Below are positions 1 to 5,070 of a DNA stretch of 5,070 bases, one piece after another. Origin of the DNA: Lachnospiraceae bacterium (GTDB taxonomy: Bacteria; Bacillota; Clostridia; Lachnospirales; Lachnospiraceae); NCBI GenBank assembly GCA_003446735.1, contig DMCJ01000135.1, forward strand, positions 1-5,070, read 5' to 3'. The notes under the pieces were generated by a model that saw only the letters and a program-made list of their open reading frames with translations, did no database searches and was not told the DNA's origin. The position numbers and the translations under genes are program-made. Each line of letters starts with the position of its first letter. Position 1 is the stretch's first letter.

Positions 1-398
1 TCTCTGAAAATGATATTGGAATGCTTGCCCATGAGTTCAACGGTAAGTATCTTCTGTTTCATATCCCCCATCTCATCAAGATGTGAAACCGTAATATCGA
101 CGCACCTCTCAAGTCCGGGCTGCGTTATCGAATCGATCACGCCTCCGCCAAGATGCTTCCTTAAGACCATGCAAAAAAGCGGCGCGGTCATCGGATTTTC
201 CTTTTTCTCATTCGTGATACATATAAGCGGGACCGAAGCATTTGCGCTTATCATAAGCAAAAAAGTCTCGCCGTCTTTTTTTACGCCAAGATAAAGCTCA
301 TCCTTTTCGGGCTGTGCTATCTTTGATATCCTTCCGCCCGAGAGCTTTTTGTTTAATTCATCCGTTATGGCATGTACCGCTATCCCGTCAAAAGCCAT
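1..398 (-). CDS. rqcH: RqcH (NFACT / fibronectin-binding A-like) ribosome quality control factor, N-terminal part
   Basis: RqcH-family proteins bind the 50S subunit carrying a stalled peptidyl-tRNA and add C-terminal alanine tails, marking the nascent chain for degradation. The 132 visible residues fall in the NFACT-N domain. They begin MAFDG, followed by DELN (residues 13-16), GGRISKI (21-27), QPEKDEL (29-35), LLMISAN (47-53), a KENP (66-69), LFCMVLRKHLGGG (74-86), GLER (95-98) and ELMGKHSNII (121-130). This order matches the start of B. subtilis RqcH/YloA as I remember it. The AUG at 398 is preferred because AGAGG (complement of 405-409) lies 6 bases upstream and the family starts at this methionine; the frame stays open upstream through an in-frame ATG pair near 428 that has no ribosome site. 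Residue 97 is Glu, where B. subtilis has Asp in the functional DR pair. The C-terminal remainder (helical hairpin/coiled coil and NFACT-R) is cut off by the window edge. Identification is firm; the older 'fibronectin-binding protein' name describes the same family. Confidence 0.93.
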   Translation of the reverse strand, partial: MAFDGIAVHAITDELNKKLSGGRISKIAQPEKDELYLGVKKDGETFLLMISANASVPLICITNEKKENPMTAPLFCMVLRKHLGGGVIDSITQPGLERCVDITVSHLDEMGDMKQKILTVELMGKHSNIIFR

Positions 399-501
399 TT
401 TTATCCTCTCATCTTCAAATATCATCATGAAAGCCGCGGCTATTGCCACGGCCCGCTCGATATCGTAAGTTTATGTTTCACATATTTCACGCTAAAGCTC
501 T
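399..501 (-). other. Intergenic region upstream of rqcH
   Basis: These 103 bases separate the membrane cyclase stop from the rqcH start. They hold the GC-rich hairpin (433-452), the rqcH ribosome site AGAGG (complement of 405-409), and an imperfect tandem of two 9-mers, GTGAAATAT and GTGAAACAT on the minus strand (473-490, one mismatch). No convincing -35/-10 pair was found. rqcH may therefore be partly read from the cyclase operon or from a weak promoter that I cannot place. Confidence 0.5.
433..452 (-). terminator. GC-rich hairpin between the cyclase operon and rqcH, possible intrinsic terminator
   Basis: Read on the minus strand, GCCGTGGC and GCCGCGGC form an 8-bp stem with one G-U pair and the four-base loop AATA, followed by TTT then CAT. 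The hairpin sits 50 bases after the stop codon of the membrane cyclase and about 35 bases before the rqcH start. The stem is strong but the T-run is only three bases, so termination may be partial. It could equally be an RNA structure in the rqcH leader. Confidence 0.4.
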
Positions 502-2004
502 TTACTCTCTGGTCTTAGCGCCCATTTCCTTTAGATTTTTCTTTCGTTCATACATCATGCCGTCCGCTCTTTCAAAGAGATCACCAAGCGACATATCCTG
601 CTTTTCAAAGACAGCATATCCTATCGAAACGACAACCGCATTATCGTTTATGTTTTCTTCTGTTTTTTTATTGAACGCTTCGATGACCTCCATCATGGAA
701 TCAAATCCATTATCCTGAAGGATCACAACAAATTCGTCGCCACCTATCCTGAATACAGCTCCCTGCTTGAAATATTCACATATCATTTTGCAGGCATCTT
801 TGATCAGCCGGTCACCGGCCGCATGTCCCTGGGTATCATTGACATATTTAAGCCCGTTTATATCACAGATCACTATTCCAAGTTTTTCGGTCTCTCCCCG
901 ATCGATCTTCTCATTGATCGTCACTTCGTTTTCGATATATGCATACTTGTTCCTTACACCGGTAAGAGAATCGGTATTTGCCTTGTGCTTAAAGCTTCTG
1001 CTGGTTTCTTTTTCTTCTTCAAGCATCTGTTTCAAGTACTTTCTAAGCTGCAAAAGAAGTACCACGGCAAGCGTCAATACGGATACAAAAGTAAATACGA
1101 TCTGGATCCTGCCGGTTATAAGATTCCTCTGACTTATATTCCTGATCCTGTCCCGGATCACGCTCTCTCTGATAAGGACAGCCATTTCCCAGCCGGTTTC
1201 CTTTATGGGAACGTAGCACAAAGTCTCTTCCGCCTCGCCCGAATAAAATGTAACACTTCCGTCTGTCCCGTTTTCAAAATTCTTCCGGTTTTCATCAAGA
1301 ACTTCTTCGGAAACTATTCCGCAAAGCGCATCAAAAAAATTATTCTTCTTAATGATCGGTCCCAGTTCTGTCCCGGACAGATTTCCTCCGTTTTGAGCAT
1401 ACAGTACATAATTTGTTTTGCCCTGATCATCAAATGCCAGAAGGTCAACGATCTCATTTATATCAAGCTGTACAAAACAGGCTTTAAAATCTTTCCCCAT
1501 GAGTTTAAGATCCGGAGTCGGGATCGCAAGACAGAGCTGCTTGGATGAACCGTAAACCGAAACCGTGCTGATGACTCTGTCATTATCCTTTACTTCTTCC
1601 AAAAAGGCATGACGGCTTCTGCCCATATAAGTCGTATATTGGGTATATACGATGTCATCTTCATCAACTAAGGCAAATCTGTTAAGACCAAGGAGTGATT
1701 TTACAACGCCTAAATTTTCGCGAAGCTCATCCTGTGAAGTAATGCCTTCCGCATCTATGAAATCAACAGCCTTTACCATGTGGTCAAAGTTACTGCTGAT
1801 AAGGTTTGATATCGCTCTCGCACGACGATCGGCCATTTCCTCAAGATAAAAAACACTCACCTCGGAAATCGCATCATCCGTTGCTATACCGGTCTTGTGC
1901 GATGACCATAATGTATTTGCCGTAAGCATGAGCAATACTGCCAGGCTGCCGATGACCGCGGTTAAAACTATGGTCTTATTCGTGATCTGCTTATTCTGTC
2001 TCAT
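502..2004 (-). CDS. Membrane diguanylate cyclase with extracytoplasmic Cache-like sensor and GGDEF domain
   Basis: Predicted to make c-di-GMP from two GTP in response to an extracellular cue. The 500-residue protein has a short basic N-terminus, TM1 at about 11-31, an extracytoplasmic region at 32-298, TM2 at about 299-319, a charged helical linker (320-340) and a GGDEF domain (about 341-490). The outer region has the helix-then-two-PAS-folds layout of dCache sensors, ending in the typical GW-MAVLIRE strand (271-280) before TM2. I do not see the amino-acid-binding Cache signature, so the ligand is unknown. The active site appears intact: metal ligand D381, guanine contacts N389 and D398 (in GHAAGD), and GGDEF at 421-425. 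The I-site position is F412-K-Q-G415, not RxxD, so canonical feedback inhibition is not expected. The AUG overlaps the stop of the upstream binding-protein gene (ATGA) and GGGGA (complement of 2011-2015) lies 6 bases before it, suggesting translational coupling. Function as a cyclase is well supported; partnership with the binding protein is inferred. Confidence 0.93.
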   Translation of the reverse strand: MRQNKQITNKTIVLTAVIGSLAVLLMLTANTLWSSHKTGIATDDAISEVSVFYLEEMADRRARAISNLISSNFDHMVKAVDFIDAEGITSQDELRENLGVVKSLLGLNRFALVDEDDIVYTQYTTYMGRSRHAFLEEVKDNDRVISTVSVYGSSKQLCLAIPTPDLKLMGKDFKACFVQLDINEIVDLLAFDDQGKTNYVLYAQNGGNLSGTELGPIIKKNNFFDALCGIVSEEVLDENRKNFENGTDGSVTFYSGEAEETLCYVPIKETGWEMAVLIRESVIRDRIRNISQRNLITGRIQIVFTFVSVLTLAVVLLLQLRKYLKQMLEEEKETSRSFKHKANTDSLTGVRNKYAYIENEVTINEKIDRGETEKLGIVICDINGLKYVNDTQGHAAGDRLIKDACKMICEYFKQGAVFRIGGDEFVVILQDNGFDSMMEVIEAFNKKTEENINDNAVVVSIGYAVFEKQDMSLGDLFERADGMMYERKKNLKEMGAKTRE

Positions 2005-3092
2005 ATTATGTCCCCATACAACAGCTCAAGCATCGGGGCCGCATCTTCCTGATATATTACCGTTGTTGCCTCATCTATCTTTTCCGGGAAGAGCTCTCCG
2101 GGTTTTTCCCCGTCAGCTATCTTTACCGCGATCTGTATCGTATCAAATCCTATCGAATAACAATCCTGCACTCCGAGGCAATAGATCACACCGTCATTTA
2201 AATATCTTAAAGCTTCCTCGTCATGATCCATGCCAACGATCACTGCATCGCTTCCCTTTTCCGTGATCGCCCTTGCGGCACCTACCGGATTACTCATGTT
2301 ACAGCAGACTATACCGTTAAGATCCGGATTGTCTTTTAATATCTTAAGAGTAAGGTCATAAGCAAGGTCAACGGAGTCCATATCGTATTCCGTAGCTACG
2401 ATCTGCATATCAGAGTACTTATCGATAGTATCCTTTGCCCCTCTTGCTCTGTCTTCATGACAGGGTGCTCCGACACTTCCTACCAGTATGGCGACCTTTC
2501 CTTTATAGTCCAGTTTTTTACAAAGAGCTTCCGTCAGATTTGCTCCGTCCTGATAATTATGCGTATTGCCTACATAAGCGATCCTTTTACATCCATCTGC
2601 CGCATCGGAGCTTGAAAATGTCATGACTTTTGTTCCGCCAAGGACCATCTCATCAAGGATCGGAGAAATGACGTCTTCATCGGCAACATCAACGCCTATA
2701 ACATCATAGTTTTGTTTTTGCGCTTCATAAAGTCTCCCTGTCTGATCATCGGCAGAAGCACCTTCCGGCGCCATATATTCATACGTTATCGTTATCCCCT
2801 TATCAAGGAACTGTCTCTGCGCTTCTTCCATGCCCAGAGCAACGGCATCCCACCAGGGATGAACAGTCTTATAAGTAAAATAGAAGTTATAGTGATCTTT
2901 CTTCGGCTTATAAGAATCCAGCTCATGCTCAAAATCTACCGCACCGCTCACATTCTCTGCCGCTTGATCATCAGTCTCCCTCGCAGATACGCTTCCGGCC
3001 GCCCCATCATTTGAAGACGACGCGCAGGCCGAAAAAATAAGCGCGGCCGCCATTAAGGTCATCATAATTTTTGTCTTAAGATATTTATGCAT
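2001..3092 (-). CDS. Lipoprotein sugar-type substrate-binding protein (RbsB/LuxP-like, Peripl_BP_4 family)
   Basis: Predicted membrane-anchored extracellular protein that binds a sugar or similar small ligand. The 363 residues start with a basic MHKYLKTK, a hydrophobic stretch and a lipobox FSAC with the lipidated Cys at 23; a Ser/Asp/Glu-rich linker runs to about 60. The two-lobed fold follows: FTYKTVHPWWDAVALG (72-87) corresponds to the NPFF segment of ribose-binding protein, and EDRARG (213-218), CNMSN (264-268), GMD (287-289) and Q309 correspond to the ribose contacts Arg141, Asn190, Asp215 and Gln235. The Asp89-Arg90 pair of RbsB appears to be Ser160-Ser161 here, so the ligand is probably not ribose. 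I chose AUG 3092 because AGAGG lies 7 bases upstream and it gives a normal signal peptide; the upstream AUG at 3131 has no ribosome site. No permease or ATPase gene is visible in the window. The gene lies 42 bases after a cyclase gene and overlaps the next cyclase by four bases, which points to a sensory role. Seven further cysteines in the mature chain are unusual for an exported protein. Confidence 0.9.
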   Translation of the reverse strand: MHKYLKTKIMMTLMAAALIFSACASSSNDGAAGSVSARETDDQAAENVSGAVDFEHELDSYKPKKDHYNFYFTYKTVHPWWDAVALGMEEAQRQFLDKGITITYEYMAPEGASADDQTGRLYEAQKQNYDVIGVDVADEDVISPILDEMVLGGTKVMTFSSSDAADGCKRIAYVGNTHNYQDGANLTEALCKKLDYKGKVAILVGSVGAPCHEDRARGAKDTIDKYSDMQIVATEYDMDSVDLAYDLTLKILKDNPDLNGIVCCNMSNPVGAARAITEKGSDAVIVGMDHDEEALRYLNDGVIYCLGVQDCYSIGFDTIQIAVKIADGEKPGELFPEKIDEATTVIYQEDAAPMLELLYGDII

Positions 3093-3099
3093 ACAACAA

Positions 3100-3104
3100 C
3101 CTCT
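3100..3104 (-). promoter_or_regulatory. Ribosome binding site that fixes the binding-protein start
   Basis: AGAGG on the minus strand lies 7 bases before the ATG at 3092. The in-frame ATGs at 3131 and 3125 are preceded by the end of the upstream cyclase gene with no purine-rich element, and using them would place 13 or 11 extra residues (including a Cys pair) ahead of a normal lipoprotein signal. Confidence 0.8.
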
Positions 3105-3134
3105 GTGTACTACGCTTTTAAACATATACATATA

Positions 3135-4568
3135 TTAACGGAAGATCAGCTTGCTTCCCTTTACCTTTTTACTCTCATATACACCGCTGTCTGCCAGCTT
3201 ATAGATATCTTCGAATGACCGCTTCTTGCCTTCCGTATAGAAAGCGGCTCCTGCACTGACACATACTTCCCTGTCCTTAAGCTCCGGTATATCAAGCCCG
3301 GCGATCTTCTTAAATACACGATCCATCACGGCCTTTCCGGCTTCTTTATCGGTCAGGTGCATAACATATACGGCATATTCATCTCCGCCCAGACGAAAGA
3401 TGATATCCTCATCGCGGAAGGTTGTTTTTAATACATCCGCGATCCCTCGGATCACCTTGTCACCGACAGAATGACCCAGGTTGTCATTTATATCCTTAAA
3501 CCTGTCAACATCCATGATGCAGAGCATTCCCGCCTTGTCGTTTGCCATGGCATCTGTCACTCTTCTTTCGCCGCTGCCGCGGTTTAAAATGCCCGTCATT
3601 ATATCGGTGCTGGCAAGGATCTCAAGATTCTCCCTTTCCTTTGCCGAAGCCACAATATCGTCAACGTTTTTAAAACCGGCCAGAATATCACTACCCTGAA
3701 TATTGGCGTTTATCATAATATAAGTGAACTGATAATAGTGTACCTCACCGTTATCCATGACCCTGTAACTGGAAACATACTCCGAACTATCCGAAAGCTT
3801 CTTTTTGACAGTGTCTAAGGAGATGGCTTCATACATCCACTCCTGATCCTCGAAATACACGCGGTCCTTGACATATTGTTTATAGAGCACATCATAGGGA
3901 TAGATCTTTTCGCCCGCGCCCTCCATACCTTTTGTAACATAGCCGTCCAGCTTTAATATCACCACATCACCGGTCCGGGGATTGATCTTGAAAATATTAT
4001 AATAATCGCGGCTTAAAGTCTCCACGATATCAAGCTGTTCTCTTAAATAGCGCTTATCGGAAATATGCTTACGGATCGATCTGTCTATATCCCTGAATGC
4101 GAGAATAAAATTATCCGTCTCCCCGGGCTGTCCAGCAAGCGCAAAAGCCATCTGATGATAGGACATATTACCGTCATCGGCCAGACGCATATAATCCACA
4201 GTAAACATGTCACCGTTTTTGATCCTGGAAAAGATAACTTCCAGTTTCACATCACGCTGGATATTCTCAACACTGCTTACCACGCAGCGATCCACATATT
4301 CCTCTATATACCGGTCGTAATTGTCAAATCTAAGTCCAAGCTCCACCGCATCATGATTGGTATTCTCTCCCGTCGAGCGATACAGATACATCTTCTTTGT
4401 CGCCGCGTTTATGACCCAGATCGTATGATACTCTTTCCCAATCCCGGTAATGATACCCGTCAGACGCCGTATGCGCGCATTAAAATCCTCAACCAGTGCG
4501 CGCTGCTCTTCCGGATATTCCGAAGAATCGATCAGTTCATTTTCTCTTATAACCAACTCCGATTGCAT
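3135..4568 (-). CDS. Soluble diguanylate cyclase with two tandem PAS-like domains and a GGDEY active site
   Basis: Predicted cytoplasmic c-di-GMP synthase. There is no signal peptide or membrane segment. Numbering here follows the 477-residue protein from AUG 4568. Two similar PAS-like domains (about 42-170 and 183-310) share a Y-x-x-I-(W/F)-x-I-N start, a TG or TK turn, a Y-x-x-YV segment, a late Y(M/Q) strand and a final F-(R/K)-(D/N)-(I/V)-D; this indicates internal duplication. The GGDEF domain (about 318-477) opens with ASTDIMTGILNR. Active-site residues appear intact: metal ligand D353, guanine contacts N361 and D370 (in GHSVGD), and GGDEY at 394-398, a conservative Phe-to-Tyr change. 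R385-D-E-D388 sits exactly where the RxxD inhibitory site belongs, so product inhibition is expected. AUG 4568 is chosen because GGGGAGG lies 4 bases upstream; the in-frame TTG at 4586 and ATG at 4583 lack a comparable site. It is the first gene of the presumed three-gene signalling operon. What the PAS domains sense is not shown by the sequence. Confidence 0.93.
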   Translation of the reverse strand: MQSELVIRENELIDSSEYPEEQRALVEDFNARIRRLTGIITGIGKEYHTIWVINAATKKMYLYRSTGENTNHDAVELGLRFDNYDRYIEEYVDRCVVSSVENIQRDVKLEVIFSRIKNGDMFTVDYMRLADDGNMSYHQMAFALAGQPGETDNFILAFRDIDRSIRKHISDKRYLREQLDIVETLSRDYYNIFKINPRTGDVVILKLDGYVTKGMEGAGEKIYPYDVLYKQYVKDRVYFEDQEWMYEAISLDTVKKKLSDSSEYVSSYRVMDNGEVHYYQFTYIMINANIQGSDILAGFKNVDDIVASAKERENLEILASTDIMTGILNRGSGERRVTDAMANDKAGMLCIMDVDRFKDINDNLGHSVGDKVIRGIADVLKTTFRDEDIIFRLGGDEYAVYVMHLTDKEAGKAVMDRVFKKIAGLDIPELKDREVCVSAGAAFYTEGKKRSFEDIYKLADSGVYESKKVKGSKLIFR

Positions 4569-4572
4569 TTTT

Positions 4573-4579
4573 CCTCCCC
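4573..4579 (-). promoter_or_regulatory. Ribosome binding site that fixes the soluble cyclase start
   Basis: GGGGAGG on the minus strand is the strongest ribosome site in the window. It ends 4 bases before ATG 4568. Because it lies downstream of the alternative starts at 4583 (ATG) and 4586 (TTG), it favours the shorter protein. Confidence 0.75.
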
Positions 4580-4590
4580 GCATCAAAATC

Positions 4591-4641
4591 CCATTTATGC
4601 AAACTGTCAGTATATATCGTTATTTTACACCATTTTATGCA
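4591..4641 (-). repeat. Imperfect direct repeat in the operon's upstream region
   Basis: TGCATAAAATGG (complement of 4630-4641) and TGCATAAATGG (complement of 4591-4601) lie on the same strand with their TGCA ends exactly 40 bases apart, close to four helical turns. The upstream copy falls in the spacer of the candidate promoter and the downstream copy in the presumed leader. The pair could be an operator for a regulator binding the same face of the helix, or chance in an AT-rich region. Confidence 0.3.
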
Positions 4642-4651
4642 TATAAGGCAA
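4622..4651 (-). promoter_or_regulatory. Candidate sigma-A-type promoter for the signalling operon
   Basis: On the minus strand TTGCCT (complement of 4646-4651) and TAAAAT (complement of 4622-4627) are separated by 18 bases, matching the consensus at 4 of 6 and 5 of 6 positions. Transcription would start near 4615, giving a leader of about 47 bases. A second possible -10, TATACT (complement of 4609-4614), has no matching -35 at 17 bases. Confidence 0.4.
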
Positions 4652-4675
4652 CACCTTCATCACACCCTTATTTAC

Positions 4676-4702
4676 AAAAAAGAATGTACCGGTGCGGCAA
4701 TT
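4676..4702 (-). terminator. Weak hairpin plus T-run after the unknown gene, possible terminator
   Basis: Just after the stop codon at 4704-4702, the minus strand carries TGCCG-CAC-CGGTA, a short 5-bp stem with one G-T pair, then CATTC and six T residues (4681-4676). The T-run and position fit an intrinsic terminator, but the stem is poor and the spacing to the T-run is long. Confidence 0.3.
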
Positions 4703-5070
4703 TATTTTAGCTGAAGGTAAGCTTCAAGTTCTTCATCCGTAAGCCTTAAATACTGCGTTACCGTCGTTTCATCAGTTATGACAAGTCTTCCGTTTATGTA
4801 GGTGTACGGAAATCCGTTATTTCTTTCCGTATCATCACGCAAATAGAAATTCTGTTTATCAAAAACGTATTCGGTTTTCTCACCGTCAAGTTCAAAATAC
4901 GCCGTACCGTCTTCATTTGCGACAAGATATCCCCTCTTTCCCTCGTCATTAAGTTCCTGCACTTCTTCAAGCGTCTTAACATCTTTGGCTATCGCGACAC
5001 GCTTATAATATCCGGCCACCTCTTTATCCTGCCCGACAAATACTCCCCGGTCATCCGTGGCAGGATGATA
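4702..5070 (-). CDS. Unrecognised protein, C-terminal 122 residues
   Basis: I do not recognise this protein. The frame is open to the window edge, so the 5' end is missing; the visible part is 122 residues and stops at TAA 4704-4702. It is rich in Glu, Asp, Tyr and Thr with no hydrophobic segment, and seems to be mostly beta strands and turns, for example YLVANEDGTAYFELDGEKTE, followed by a YINGRLVITDET strand pair and a final acidic helix LTDEELEAYLQLK. An alternative start, GTG at 5019, has AGGA 7 bases upstream, which would give a 105-residue protein. However, the reading frame upstream of it still looks like coding sequence and there is no in-frame ATG. The 133-base gap and T-run before the cyclase gene argue against a shared operon, though same-strand readthrough is possible. 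Reality as a gene is likely; function is unknown. Confidence 0.7.
   Translation of the reverse strand, partial: YHPATDDRGVFVGQDKEVAGYYKRVAIAKDVKTLEEVQELNDEGKRGYLVANEDGTAYFELDGEKTEYVFDKQNFYLRDDTERNNGFPYTYINGRLVITDETTVTQYLRLTDEELEAYLQLK

Noticed and set aside
440..490. A 16-codon minus-strand frame starting GTG in the rqcH leader, ending inside the hairpin
   Set aside because: Very short, with only a partial ribosome site and no run of regulatory codons that would suggest an attenuator peptide.
823..1548. Plus-strand open frame of 241 codons inside the membrane cyclase gene
   Set aside because: It is antisense to a well-supported GGDEF/Cache gene; its translation shows no domain, and its composition is that of a complement of coding sequence.
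2001..2004. Possible frameshift between binding protein and membrane cyclase, a split fusion
   Set aside because: The binding protein reaches a natural C-terminus and the cyclase starts with a normal N-terminus, transmembrane helix and ribosome site; the four-base overlap is ordinary coupling.
3093..3131. Longer binding-protein start at 3131
   Set aside because: It has no ribosome site and spoils the lipoprotein signal; ATG 3092 has AGAGG at 7 bases.
4569..4586. Longer soluble-cyclase start at TTG 4586 or ATG 4583
   Set aside because: The strong GGGGAGG lies downstream of both and serves ATG 4568.
4065..4646. Plus-strand open frame of 193 codons opposite the soluble cyclase
   Set aside because: Antisense to the PAS-like domains, with no recognisable motifs and no good ribosome site.
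4569..4701. Possible c-di-GMP riboswitch upstream of the cyclase operon
   Set aside because: None of the conserved GEMM-type sequence or paired elements is visible and the leader is too short.

Overview
The window looks like a chromosomal segment of an anaerobic, low-to-mid GC Gram-positive bacterium of the class Clostridia. A Lachnospiraceae-type genome is the best guess. The reasons are an RqcH/NFACT protein with the Firmicutes-type start, two GGDEF proteins whose style (tandem PAS-like or Cache sensors, a DINGLK-type active-site loop) is common in that family, a Gram-positive lipoprotein signal, and AGAGG/GGGGAGG ribosome sites. This is judged by reading, not by a database search. All recognisable genes lie on the minus strand, so transcription runs from high to low coordinates.

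In transcription order: (1) 5070-4702, the C-terminal end of an unrecognised protein whose start lies beyond the window. (2) 4701-4569, a 133-base intergenic stretch with a T-run after a weak hairpin, a candidate promoter and an imperfect direct repeat. (3) 4568-3135, a soluble diguanylate cyclase with two tandem PAS-like domains, a GGDEY active site and an intact RxxD product-inhibition site. (4) 3092-2001, an RbsB/LuxP-like lipoprotein that binds a small ligand outside the cell. (5) 2004-502, a membrane diguanylate cyclase with a large extracytoplasmic Cache-like sensor, whose ATG overlaps the stop of the binding protein. (6) 501-399, a 103-base intergenic stretch with a GC-rich hairpin. (7) 398-1, the N-terminal 132 residues of RqcH, which continues beyond the window.

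Genes 3 to 5 read as one operon for c-di-GMP signalling. No permease or ATPase accompanies the binding protein within the window; instead it is coupled to a receptor cyclase. This suggests it is a sensory co-receptor, like LuxP for LuxQ or NspS for MbaA, rather than a transport subunit. Two cyclases with different I-site status (one feedback-inhibitable, one not) in the same operon are the other notable point. Nothing suggests mobile DNA, CRISPR, tRNA or rRNA.
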